Origin: Dipteronia dyeriana
Taxonomy: Eukaryota; Streptophyta; Magnoliopsida; Sapindales; Sapindaceae
Direction: 5' to 3'
DNA: 64,000 nt
NCBI GenBank assembly: GCA_032871835.1
Contig: CM065297.1
Location: 91,533,052 to 91,597,051 of the forward strand
Shown here: piece after piece, positions 34,316 to 45,929 of the stretch
Layout of the letters: every line of letters starts with the position of its first letter
Position numbering within the stretch: position 1 is the stretch's first letter
Position numbers and translations under genes: made by a program
Notes under the pieces: generated by a model
What the model was told of the DNA's origin: nothing
Seen by the model: the letters and a program-made list of their open reading frames with translations, nothing else
Databases searched by the model: none

Positions 34316-35532
34316 TTTTAGAGTACGGCGGGAGATGCTTTTACTATTTATGTCAAAATAACTATTTACTTTTGAGAGATGCTACATAAGACCTAAAAAA
34401 ATAATCCAAAAAGCAATCAATATAATAATATGGTACATGATTTTAGGCAAATTAATATTAGTACAATAGTGACGAAATGATATTTGTTCGGTAGTAAATC
34501 CATCACACCTGTACCACGAGGTTACGGTTTTGAATTCTTCCCTCTAAAAAAAATCTGAATTTATATAATAGTTTAATACTTTTAAAGAAAAAACAAAGGC
34601 CATAGTGTATTTTCTTTTCTATCAAAATAACTTCTTCTTAATTTATATGTGTTTTATATGAGTCGTATGTTTTGGTTTTAGGTTGTGACGAAATTTATAC
34701 ATAGTTCATGAGATTTTTGTGCTTTTTTACGGTCGAGAAAAATGGTTACAAAACATAAAATAGGAATCAATTATAAATCTCGGATAGGCAAACCCATCAA
34801 GATTAAGGGGTGTATTTGTTTAAGATTTTATTAAGCAATTTAAGAAAGTAAAATCTAATAATATTTGATCGAAACTTTTTAACAAATTAGATAAGTCCAG
34901 TAGTATTTGATCAAGACTTTTAAAATCTTTTTAAAAAATCTATATTGTATTATGGTATTAGACCTAGACTTTTAATTATTATTTTTAAATCCATATTGTC
35001 TTGTGATATTGAATTTAAACCTTTACGAGAAAACAAATTGTCCGTTAATATTGGATTGAGATCAAGATTTTCGGATTTCATGACAAAATGAAATTTTCAA
35101 ACTTTTTAGTGATGTGTAATTAGCTTGAACCCAAGATTGTCTTACCATCTCTCTTAATACTTTATAGACTTTTAAGTTCTAGATGGACGAGCCTAGAACT
35201 TATAAATCACTCTCAAGTCAACGGTTCGAATCCTATTAATAGCAAAAAGCTTTAAAGAATAAAAAATATTCAATCTTGATAAATGGGTAGATACTTTAAA
35301 TAAAAGTATATAAGATATAAAGTATAACATATATATGAAGTTCAAAGTACAATAAACAATGAAGGGAAAATCTGGATAATCATCCTCATCCTCATCCTCA
35401 TCAATCCCAGAACAGACATGGATTTTTTTCTCATCCATTATGAGATATTGAAGTTCGTATTGAATATCTATATTATTATGCTTTTGCTATTCTATTTTTA
35501 ATCTCTGTAGTTATCTTTTGGAAACATATATA
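34316..35532. other. AT-rich sequence with a MITE-like end at 34808
   Basis: From about 34806, AAGGGGTGTATTTGTTTAAG begins a stretch resembling the reverse complement of the sequence ending near 36600 (AAAGGGTGTATTGG), with related AAATCTAA/AGTCTT-type interiors. These could be the two ends of one element or two separate MITE pieces. No coding region is recognised. Confidence 0.4.
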
Positions 35533-36258
35533 TCAGTACTTTGGAACGCTTATATGAAGTTCATTAGGTGCTTCAACTTTAGGAAATTGCACAAGTTTAT
35601 CTCCCCCAACTTCTTCCCACATGCAAACACAAAATTACAATAATAATTACTGGTCATGACTATTGCATAATCTTATCTATAGATTTTAAAAGAACATGTA
35701 ACATGAAACAACTACTATTAGTGGGATGATGTGTTGTAGCCAACCTATATCTTGTAACAAAATAGTGTAGGAACATAGAGATTTTGACTATGCCCAATTC
35801 TTTGCCAGGACACAGCCGGGTTCCACCACCAAATACGAGGCAGTAGTTGTGAGACTCCAAGCTCATATTGTCCTGCATTGCATTTTAATAAGTTCATGGG
35901 AACCGTACACACAATATTCGTACACTTAAATTGGGAAGACACTAACTACAACAGTTTAAAGTCACTGACCGGCCATCTCCATGGATTAAACGTGAAAGGC
36001 TCCGTATACAGGAACGGATCATAGGTGATCTCCCTTTGTAAGCATATATTCTCCATCCTTGAGGAGTAATAAATTCTACAAAATAAAATGTTATAAAAAA
36101 GGGTCACTGTGAGGAAAATCCTGCAACTTGTCGGTCAGGTTATCACTTTGAAACAAAAAGATAAGTTACACAAACATACCATTCAATTCAACATCTTTGG
36201 TTGTCTTCCTCAGAACCCTATTAACGATCATAGCTAATCTTAAGGTTTCATATATGAC
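35533..36258 (-). pseudogene. 3' exons of a CYP85A-like P450 (brassinosteroid-6-oxidase)
   Basis: Four exon-like pieces are in gene order on the minus strand. 36180-36258 reads YETLRLAMIVNRVLRKTTKD; 35970-36075 has TPQGWRIYAYK then ITYDPFLYTEPFTFNPWRW; 35745-35872 holds the heme-binding [19 protein letters not shown]; 35533-35620 ends with WEEVGGDKLVQFPKVEAP and a stop. The wording matches CYP85A, the ER-bound C-6 oxidases of brassinosteroid synthesis. The second piece needs a frameshift, the last acceptor reads AT instead of AG, and no upstream exons are found, so it is a truncated pseudogene. Retained introns show it was copied as DNA. Confidence 0.85.
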
Positions 36259-36668
36259 CTACATTGCAAAACTAAAATTATTCACATGTTAGTATTTGAT
36301 TAAAGAAAAGTAGGATTGTGTTATTCCAGTCAATAGGCTCATCAGGCTTTTTCCTTTGTCGGACTTGAAAGTCCATATTTATAAAAGTCCAAAAAGTCTT
36401 AAAATAAAGCCAAGATAATTCTAATAGTCTATAAATAAAGTCCAAAGACTATTTCAAAATTCTAAAAGTCTGGTTCATATAATCAAAATAATTCTAAAAG
36501 TATAATCTTAATTATCCTAATAATCCTAATAGTCTTGTAAATCCATAAAATCCTTACACCCCAAAATTGTCAATTAAAATCTCAATCCAATACACCCTTT
36601 AAAGTCTTTCTTCGGGTGCTTTGCCTTTCATTTGAACTGCTGATTTAGAATCTAGGTAGGTGTGGAGG
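36259..36668. other. AT-rich sequence with a MITE-like end at 36600
   Basis: Repeated AAGTCT/AATTCTAA words lead to AATACACCCTTT near 36600, the reverse complement of the motif at 34806. No coding sequence is recognised. Confidence 0.4.
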
Positions 36669-36676
36669 TGTGGGGT

Positions 36677-37345
36677 TAATGGTGTCCACGGTTTGGTTTC
36701 GGTTCGATTTCGGTTCCGAACCGTTGGTTTCGGTTCCGTGGAAAGGCCGAACCGTAACCGTAACCGTAACCTGAATGGGGCGGTTTTGGGCGGTTTTTCA
36801 GTTCGGTTTCGGTTTCGGTTTGAAAAACCGAACTGTTCGGTTCGGTTCGGTTTCGGTTTCGGTTTCGGTTTCGGTTTCGGTTTCGGTTTGTGAAACCGAA
36901 CGGTTCGGTTCGGTTTCGGTTCGTTCGGTTTTTTTTTTTTTTTCAAAAATTAATATATTTATTATTTTATATACATTTAATTAATTTTTTTTCTGAAATG
37001 CTACCACATGTCAGCATTTCATTGGTTTTTTTTTATATATTTTGAAACCGTCGGTTTACCCGGCGGTTTTTGATCGGTTTTTAAGATCCCCAAACCGTAA
37101 CTGAACCGTCGGGAACCGGTTTTGTAACCGGTTTCCAACCGGTTCTGTAACCGGTTTCCAACCGGTTCTGTAACCGGCGGTTTCGGTTACAGTTTCGGTT
37201 TCGGTTTCGGTTTCGGTTTCGGTTTCGGTTTCGGTTTCGATTTCCAGAGGCCGGCTTCGGTTCGGTTCGGTTCGGTTCGGTTCGGTTCGGTTCGGTTCGG
37301 TTCGGTTCGGTTTCGAACGGTTTAACCGAACCTTGAACACCTCTA
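36677..37345. mobile_element. Non-autonomous hAT element (8-bp TSD TGTGGGGT)
   Basis: The perfect 8-bp repeat TGTGGGGT at 36669-36676 and 37346-37353 brackets a 669-bp element with terminal repeats TAATGGTGTCC and, reversed, TAGAGGTGTTC. Long GGTTTC and GGTTCG runs occupy both ends (36700-36930 and 37045-37330), and a short AT-rich centre separates them. The left end contains CCACGGTTTGG, as in the autonomous hAT at 12649. It is non-coding. Confidence 0.93.
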
Positions 37346-37353
37346 TGTGGGGT

Positions 37354-39673
37354 TAGTTGTCTTCGTATCAACCCACTTATTATTTATTTATTAAAATATT
37401 TATATTTAATCAATAATAAATGAATATGTATTTTTAATTAATAAAATAATATAGATTTTATTAAGAAATAAAATTCTTTAAAAAATTGTTTCAAAAAAAC
37501 AATTCTTTAAAAAAAAGTAATAAAAATTAATATATATATATATATAAACTTTCAAGTGGGTACGCATTGATATAAATTTATCAGTACGTTGGATGTGGAT
37601 TATTAGATTTACATACTTTAACTCAAAATATATGCACTTGTCAAGGCTTCTCTATAATCGATGGTCCACATACAACGCACTGATGTAAATTATATCAATA
37701 CGTACCGAGAAGAAAAGAATTATATATATATTATATACACTACAAAGTTTATAAAAAAAAAATGAATCTATAAACTATTCATGATTGAATGGCTGGGTTC
37801 AAGCCGCTCAACCTATTTGACACCTCCTAGGAGGATAGGAGATTGCCATGTATGATATCATGGTATCACCTCCTAGTGAAAGGATAAAGTAGAGATAACA
37901 AGGGATGCAATCTCAATCCCAGAAGAGATCTGATCTCCTCCGTAATAGGATAGAGAAATTATTTGATTGTTCAGCCCGAAATGAAACCCCCAATTTAGGG
38001 GAGGGATCACCGAACACTTTACGGTTCAAGCCCCGGCATGTGGAACTTCATTCTGAAGTCTACAACCACTAAGGGAATAGACCCTTAGTAATAAAAGTAG
38101 GATTTGAACTCATATGAGTTCAATTTAGATCCAAATTCCAAGACCTCTTATACATCTCTAAGCAAAATCAAGAGGTGTATAAATTATTTGATTGCACTGC
38201 ACAAACACAATAAATGGCACCACAACCAGCATTTGTATTTTCACAAACATGGGACAGTACCAATAATCACTAGCATCATCACATCACTGACTAGGGAAGA
38301 TATCAATCAATCCATCAATAAAATTTATTCATCTCTGAAGAATTCAGCTATTTGCCTTGAATTTTATTATGTACAAACCTACAGTTATATACACGGCAGT
38401 CCTAGGGTTACAAACTTCTAAGAATCAGTTTCTCTTAATTAGAGAATCAGATCCCATAAAACTTGCTACTAAATTAGGAAACAAAATAATAGATTAATAG
38501 GAAATAAAATAAATAAATACAAACTGAATAGGAAATAAAACTGAATCCCTAATATCTCTCAAACATCTAGGACAGCTAAGATACACTTATTAACAATCTC
38601 AATGATCCAAAGAATATGAATAGACAATAAGTTTCATATCCTAAATTTTAGTAGCTATGTGCCATGATAGGAGATAACAAGATTACAAATGAGCACACAA
38701 ACTCTCCTACAAGTGATACAATGTTCATACAGCACTCTACTACTCTGTCGTAAAATTAATTGCAATTTGCAATTAGCTTACAGGAACAGCGTTAAATAGT
38801 ACAGTTAAATAGCACAATAAATTTTATGCTTCTTGGAATTTATATCACCTATGGGTGCTCACTTTTTGTACATTTCACTAAGTTAATAACACGAGTCTTT
38901 AACACAAAAGGATAGTTTTAACCAAAATGCCTCTGTTTCCCTCTCAGACAAAGAAAATGCCATTTCAAGTTGTGGGGAAAGTGGAGAGTTAGAGAGAGAA
39001 ACAAATACGGCAGTAAAGAGAAACGACGAAACAAGATGAGAGATAAAATATATTTAAAAAGGCAAAACAAAAAGAAGAGAGAACATAGATCTGAAAACCA
39101 AAAAAAAAAAAAAAAAAAAAAAGAATCTGTGAGAAGAATTATTAGTCTGAAAGTGTCTTGACTAAAGCTGTGACTTTAAATAATTCTCAACCAAAGACCA
39201 AGCCTTTGGTCGAGACTCAAGACTTGACTTGAGCCTTGGCAAAAACCAAGACTGAATATTAATTAGTTTTTTTTTTCTCTTTTTTTCTTCTTTTGCTATT
39301 TTGACGTGTTTTTTTTTTTTTTGCTTTATCTATAAACTTTTTAGGTTTTAATTCACAAAATGCTACCAAAACACATAGAAACTAAATTTAAAGCCTTCAA
39401 GAATGGTGACAGAAAGAGAAATAAGCAAGAAGATGAGGAAGGTGAACTGGAAGGGCATTTTTGTCAGTTCCTTTACTTTGGTTATAAGAAACTCAAGCTA
39501 TTAACCTAGTGATAAGGACAAAAAACAAGGCCCAAATAATACTAGTAAGGCCCATTTTAACTAAATTTTATCAATATACAAAAACTATTTGCCCACTGAC
39601 AGAAAGGCATACCAGAAGCCTTTCTTATCGAGCTACTCTTGAGTATACTAACCGAGGAAAAAGATTAATGCAA
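37354..39673. other. Intergenic sequence, mostly unassigned
   Basis: No gene or element boundary could be supported. The segment has a poly-A-rich low-complexity zone at 39080-39125. The region just before 39674 should contain the 3' UTR of the minus-strand NFU gene. A 105-codon ORF at 38104-38421 shows no recognisable domain and is probably chance. Confidence 0.45.
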
Positions 39674-42600
39674 CTAATCCATCTGGCCGGCTACAGTTGA
39701 AACCTCATCTTCAGCATCTAATTCTTGCTCCACACCTTTGACCTGTACATGCAAAATATTTATGCTGTCAATAATCTTTGTCAAAAGTTGAAATTCATTT
39801 ACCACTTATCTGGCAATTGACCAGCTTGTGGTCACAAGTTGGAATGTCAGAAATGGTTTTAGAAGGCAAAAGGTCATCCTACCAACAGAATTAAGGTAGA
39901 CAGACCTAGCAAGAAAGATATGTACTTTTAACTCAAAGAACTATAGTCTATGGAGATAGACTTTGTCAGCAAATGGAGATGTGATTACTCCACATGCACT
40001 CACGATGCCACCTACCAGAACTCAACATCAAGTCTTCAATGAGGTTTCTAATGTAACAAACGCTAAACCACTAACTTGGATGGATTATCACCCAAACTCT
40101 ATTTATCACTCAGTTTATTCTAATCATACAATGTTACTTTCATCTCCAACACCAAAAAATAAGGCCCTTGACTTACTATAATGTTGTATTCATATACATA
40201 GATTAATAAAGAGGTATTTTGAAGGTGGAGGAGCAGAGTGAATTATACAAGAGATAACTGAAGACAAAAGCTTAAATATGCCAATACTCCCAAAAGCTAA
40301 ACTAAAGTAACAGAAGCAGATGGCAAGACAACAAATCCATTTGGCCAAAAGATCCAAAAAATGGTTGTTACATGTTACCTCAGGTATATAATGCATCAGC
40401 ATATTCTCAATTCCAGATTTCAGTGCGACAGATGAGCTGGGGCAGCCACTACACGCTCCTTGCATTTGCAATTTGACTATTCCAGTTTCTCTAAGGAAAA
40501 CAGATACACAAGCATCTTAGCATCTATTAGCACTAAATCACAAAACTCGTATTGAATTAGTTCTCAAATGATGAACAAATTATTTTGACTGGACGAAGGA
40601 AAACCTACAAGTCAAATCCTCGGTATACAATGTCCCCGCCATCATCTTGCACCAATGGTCGAATACGAGTCTCGAGCAATTCTTTGATCATTGCAACAGT
40701 TTCTGAGTCATCCTATATCAATATTAATTGGTCACCTTTTAATAGAATATTTGAAAATGTTCATAAAGATTAGCATTTACTAAATTGCATATTGATTTAT
40801 GGATCTGTCATCTGTGGTCATTTAATTTTCTTGAGCTTTCTCCATAATCTATATTCCATTTTCGTAATGTGGCATTTCTGTTTTAAATCATAACAGATCC
40901 GACTCTCATCTATTTGCACATGTTAATAATAGTTTTTTGGGGAAAAAAACTGAAATTAATGTTGCATCTCTACCAAACAGTAATTTTTCCTACCTTGTTA
41001 ACATATAGAATAAGTGCCAATGACAAACTGATTTAATATGTTTCTTCAATCTTTTCACAAATCCCAAACTAGAAAAGGTTTTCAGAGAAAAATTCCATTG
41101 ACGCTTGGCCAATGAAACCACAGAACACTTTATTCACCTTCAATTTTCAATTCCTTTATCTTCAGGTACACCAAATAAAGCTAAACTGTTGAAAAATACT
41201 CAAATCTTAAAGATCTATGTTCAAAGGAAAAGGTGAAAGAACATAAAAGTGATAATATCATTTGTTAACAAAAAGGCTTCAACTCAAAAAAAAAAACAGA
41301 ACAGTAAACAAAATTTGGAAACATACTTCATGAACAGCAGTGTCCTTGGCTAGAGTAGTTTCCGAGGCAAGAAATAATGGCTGTCCTGAAGAATAAAATT
41401 CCATGATTGCAGCAAAAATTTCAGGTTTCAAAAAATCCCAAGAAGCATCCTCTGATTTCGTTACAGTGATGAAATCTGAAACAAAGAAAACTCGAGCAAT
41501 ACCTGTATTAGACAGAAAGACATGTTAAACCACTCATACTTCACCATTCAATGAAAATTATTACAATAAGAAGAAATAAACTGATATTAAGACTGAAGAG
41601 TTTAATTTCAACAGATGAAATCAATATACACAAATATGAAAAAAAAAAAATGATTAAAAAAGAAAAGATAGTCAAAGACAGCAGTTGGCAGGACCCTCCC
41701 TAGAGTTTAGGGGAGCCCTAACTTGGTGGGAGACTAGTACTAACACCATCAATGCATCTGATTGTCATTAGAGTTGAATGCTTATTTCACGAGTCCGAGA
41801 AGACAGAACTCAGAAGTATAACCTTTCTAACCACTTGAAAATAAGTTTACCCAAAAAAAAAAAAAAACTGTTCTTAACATTAGGCTATTACTTTCTATAT
41901 TCTCATCCTTAATAATTAATACACATGTGGGAGGATTTCCATTCACAAATTAAAGTCTTAAGCGACCATCAGGTACTCTTATCAATTATAATTCACATTT
42001 ATGTATGAGCAATTTAATCCACTTGTGTATATCTGTATTTGGTGTCTGACAACATCCATTTATGTTCAGATCAAATTCCAAAATGCAAATTTCTCAGCAG
42101 ACAAGAATGTAGGGCACTGATCGTAAACATAACAGAAACAAAGTAAAAAATTAAAGGCCAAGACAATAAACAAGAATAAGAACATCAAGCTAAACTTTCA
42201 TAATTATAAAAAAACCAACCCTCATTTACTATGCACAAAGAGCACATACACAGATAAATGAGAAAGTTTACCATCAATGGCATAAACTGCTCGTGCCAAC
42301 GGAGAATTCATCGCTGAGCGAGCATTTGGGAAATTCGCACTCCCAACTTCCATAACAGGCTTCCCTGGATAGAACATAAGAGATAACGGATTTGGCGTAG
42401 ACTGCGTTTGTATAAACATTGTCCTCCTCTGTCCTCCTGTGCAAAATCACCATCCAACTAATAACTACTTTATGTATCTACTAATAATAAATCAGTTAAA
42501 TTTTCAAGTATATTAGTGAAATTCGTAACTAATCAAACAAACACCCAGAAAATCAAACGAATAAAATCAAGTAAAATACCTTGAAAAAGGTTCCATATTG

Positions 42601-42763
42601 GGGATTGTGGAGAGGTAGAAACATGGAAGGACTTGGATGGAGAAGTGAACGGATCGGAGGAATACGACACCGTTTTTGAAGCAGAGAAAATGACGCAGTA
42701 ATTGATCTGTTTGGAGAAACCCAATCTGTGTCCTCGCTTCAACAATCTCCCCAATACCCTCAT
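39674..42763 (-). CDS. Mitochondrial NFU-type iron-sulfur cluster scaffold, six exons
   Basis: Exons on the minus strand are 42580-42763, 42272-42436, 41327-41502, 40609-40712, 40379-40490 and 39674-39742. They total 810 bp, 269 residues plus stop. All introns are GT-AG, and the joined frame is open. Exon 1 gives a basic, Ser-rich N-terminus fitting a mitochondrial targeting peptide. Exons 2-3 encode the Nfu N-terminal domain ([29 protein letters not shown]). Exons 4-6 encode the NifU-like C-terminal domain with the cluster-binding CSGC ([11 protein letters not shown]). It closely resembles Arabidopsis NFU4/NFU5, which pass 4Fe-4S clusters to proteins such as lipoyl synthase. It appears intact and is the only convincing host gene here. 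Confidence 0.95.
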
Positions 42764-42984
42764 TGCTGATGACTGATTCTCTGTAGTCGTCGAATACTTC
42801 GTTTTTGTTTCTGTTTTTGTTTTTGTTTCTATGTTTTGGGAATTGTTGGCGGTGAAATTGGGAATCGAAATGGAGACTACATGACTATTGAACTATAGAA
42901 CTAAAGAAGTGGTGGCACGAGAAGGGACAATTGCAATAAAGTACCTCAACATTTGTTAAAATGCAACAAGATCGTACATATTTT
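42764..42984 (-). promoter_or_regulatory. Promoter/5' UTR region of the NFU gene
   Basis: The stretch upstream of the NFU start codon is at most about 220 bp before transposon-derived sequence begins. It includes GTTTTTGTTT-type repeats near 42800-42830. No clear TATA box was assigned, which is common for housekeeping genes. Confidence 0.45.
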
Positions 42985-43042
42985 AGAAGGGAAATTTACA
43001 AACTTTCCATGAGTTTTTGACTAGTTTTGTCATTATTGCACC

Positions 43043-43638
43043 TAGGGCTGGCCACGGTCCGGTTTGGTCCGGTTTCGATTAGAACCGAACCGAACTAAAA
43101 ATTTCGATTTTTTAAAAAATAGAACCAGTTTGGACCATTCTTTTTTTGAACCAGACCAAACCAAATTATATTTATTCGGTTCGGTCCGATAGTTTGTGAC
43201 TTGAAATTCAAATGTTTGACTTAAAAACTAAATAATTATATATGGCATAATCAAGTGATCAATTCATGTATAAAATATAAACTAAGCTGTATAAAATAAT
43301 AAAATATATTTAAATATAATATTTAAAAATCAAACAAAACCATCATGTTGAACCAAATAAAGTAATACTATGTCTTTCAAAAAAAAAAAAAGTAATACAC
43401 CGAAAGATAAACAATGGATGCTTAAAGACCATTACAGGTCTAGACAGTCCGTGAACATTATTCAAAATTCCAAATAAACTAAAATCTTCTGGGTATATTC
43501 TAATTGGAAGAGAAAAACAAAAACAACTAATAGATAAATATTGATAAATGACCATATGACACTTCCATTTCCTCCACTTTTCAAAGCATTAAATCTACAA
43601 AAGAAAAAAGTACAACAATTAATAAAATAAAAATGTTG

Positions 43639-43684
<46 letters not shown>

Positions 43685-44625
43685 TAAAATATTTATAACA
43701 GCTTATCACTAATCAACCATAACTTGATCTTCTGATGCTCCAGTAGGTGTTGCTTTCATGAATTCTGTATTATAATAAAGCAAAAATAAACAAACAAGTG
43801 TAATTAATAATTGAACAAGTTAAAAATAAACAAACAAAAACGTAGATAATTTAGTGAATTACCTGACTCGATTGTTTCATAAAATTGAGTTTGCTCAATA
43901 CATGATTCATCCAAGAGTTCCTTAAAATAAAATAAAAAAACTTAAGAGCAATAAAAATAAAAATCAAATAAATCGTCATAGAGAATTTCAGAAAGTAAAA
44001 AAAAAAATCAGTTGCTAGTTACTATTGCTATAAATCTATAATCATAAGTCATAACAACACACTACGATAGATTGCATACAAGTGTTTACAGTTAATCATG
44101 ATGATAGCACTAATTTAATTTAATATTATTAATATTTTATTATTATTACTCCATGTAAAGCCGGTGATAATTTCGTAAAAGAATAGAAATAAATTGAAAT
44201 CCCTTGCTTAGATTTTGTTTGTTAATAGATGTTTTCAGTTTTCACCTTGAAAAACAAATGTACTCTGGTTGGTGACCGAATAAAATACCTATAAAATAAT
44301 AAATCAGGGCTTTTGAGTTTTGACTTAACATTTTATTTTTAAATTCTATTAAAAATTCTTTTTCTGTGACATTTAATACAGTAATAAGTAAAATAGTAAT
44401 TAATAAAGGTATTCGGTTTACGGTCCGGTTCGGGTTTAATATGCTTGGATCATAGATCGGATTGGACCATACGGTTTTACTATAATAAAACCATACGGGG
44501 TTTTTTTAAGTACAAAACCGGACCAAACTTCACGGTTCGGATTGGTTCGATTCGGTTTGGCTTGGTTCGGTTCGGTTCGGTTCGGTTCGGTTTACGATTT
44601 ATGGGCTTTTTTGCCCACCCCTAAA
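43043..44625. mobile_element. Non-autonomous hAT element (near-perfect 8-bp TSD)
   Basis: Flanks are ATTGCACC (43035-43042) and TTTGCACC (44626-44633), 7 of 8 identical. Terminal repeats are TAGGGCTGGCCACGGTCCGG and, reversed, TAGGGGTGGGCA. Subterminal GGTTCGG runs occur at both ends (43060-43190 and 44420-44595). The 1.58-kb interior is AT-rich, includes an (AT)n microsatellite at 43642-43678 and has no transposase. The left end shares the CCACGGT core with 12649 and 36677. Confidence 0.85.
43642..43678. repeat. (AT)n microsatellite
   Basis: About 18 uninterrupted AT dinucleotides within the hAT element. Confidence 0.95.
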
Positions 44626-44941
44626 TTTGCACCCACCGACAACTTTTACCAAAATTACACAAACCTCCCTTGATTTTCGTCAACTAATCGCCAACTAACG
44701 GTTTGACTTAATAATCTAAGGGTAAAGTGTCCTCTTACACAACAATAAATAATTAAAAACATAAGAAATTATGAAACAACCCCAAACATTTCTATAATTA
44801 TAAATCTACTGAGATGTAAACTATAAAGAGATCCAAAAGTTTTTAAAATTACTTATTGAAATAACAAAAAAAGAACCAAAAATAAATAAATCAAAAGCAT
44901 GTTTTTTTATAATAAAAAAAAATCTAAGTATTTGTTATCTC

Positions 44942-45353
44942 TTAGAGCATCTCCAATACAAATATACATTTGTAAAAAATTAAGTGTCACATAGGATAGA
45001 TAGTTAAAAAGTTAGAAAATCTCTCTCCAATACAATTATCTAACTGTAATATGTAAATGATGTGATAAAGAAAAAAGTTAGAGAATATGGAGTTGAGTTT
45101 CTAATTCTAGAAACTCTCCTATAAATGCTGACTATAATGTCGAACTATTTCCATCGATAAGATAGTGGAATAATTGTTTATTATGATTGTTCATAAAATG
45201 GATCCATATTTGACTTTATATAATTGCATTGGCGATGTGAATGTGCATTTCTCTAATTTTATTTCAAAAGTGGACCCATAATAAATAGGAATGTTGATGT
45301 AACACTATTTAGAAACTCAGAAATACATATTATTTGTATTGGAGATACTCTTA
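44942..45353. mobile_element. MITE with AGAGCATCTCCAATAC-type ends
   Basis: Left terminus TTAGAGCATCTCCAATAC and reversed right terminus TAAGAGTATCTCCAATAC pair over at least 23 bp including the following AAATA. The element is about 412 bp, AT-rich and non-coding. No target duplication could be assigned. GAGCATCTCCAA-type ends recur in plant MITEs. Confidence 0.7.
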
Positions 45354-45698
45354 CATGGGAGGAGATATGCATATCTAATCAAAACTCAAATAAAAAAGCT
45401 CATCCTTTACTGAGTTAATGAGTTGTTGTTCAACCTTCCCAAATCGAAACACCATCACCACCATCAATTTCACTTCATTATCATTCAACCAACAAAAAAC
45501 CCAACAACAACAATTAAAAAATAAAAATAAAAATAAAAAAAGAAAAAAAGAAAAAAGAAATATGTGTTCTGTAGATTTCTGCCCAATTATTTTTTTGCTT
45601 TGTTTTTAATTTTTAATTAATTAATTTTGAGGAGCAGATATCGATTCGAAAGTGAAAAGTCTTAACAATAAAAGAAGCTGTGTGTGTTTTAGGTAGAA

Positions 45699-45929
45699 AT
45701 GGTCAAATGGGGTTGGCAAGGTGTTCAAAGATTTCTAGAATTCCAGTCGGACTTGGTTTGGCCTATATTAATCTCACCACCACTTTGTTTGGTTTGGCCA
45801 CTATTCTCGCCGTCACTTTCTCTATTAATGTTTATAAAGGTTTTCCCCGACACATCTCTCAATCTAAACTTGAGAAGACAGAATCTAGTGAGCAATACCT
45901 CTAAATTGGAGCAGCCATCTAAAACTTAA
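45699..45929 (+). CDS. Small hypothetical ORF, possibly frameshifted membrane peptide
   Basis: The ATG at 45699 gives MVKWGWQGVQRFLEFQSD and 76 codons in all. An overlapping frame ending at 45904 gives a hydrophobic LGLAYINLTTTLFGLATILA stretch. Together they look like one short single-pass membrane protein broken by a frameshift near 45750, but I recognise neither. The upstream sequence (45420-45660) resembles a transcribed 5' UTR. It could be a captured gene piece, a small real gene or chance. Confidence 0.3.
   Translation: MVKWGWQGVQRFLEFQSDLVWPILISPPLCLVWPLFSPSLSLLMFIKVFPDTSLNLNLRRQNLVSNTSKLEQPSKT

Noticed and set aside
34480..35240. tRNA genes or SINE promoter boxes (GGTTTTGAATTC near 34530, GGTTCGAATCC near 35224, GGTTCAAGCCCC near 38022)
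   Set aside because: Only a B-box-like word is present in each case. There is no convincing A box at the right distance, no cloverleaf and no poly-A tail with target duplication.
35193..35438. Acidic ORF near the P450 fragment as a further exon
   Set aside because: It does not match any P450 region and lies beyond the stop codon of the last exon.
36599..37371. Lys-Pro, Phe-Gly and Thr-Glu repeat ORFs
   Set aside because: They are translations of GGTTTC/GGTTCG repeats of the hAT element at 36677.
38104..38421. 105-codon ORF as a gene
   Set aside because: It has no recognisable domain and an AT-rich context, and neither strand offers supporting exons.
40190..40471. 93-codon minus-strand ORF as a separate gene
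   Set aside because: Its first part is exon 5 of the NFU gene and the rest reads into intron 5.
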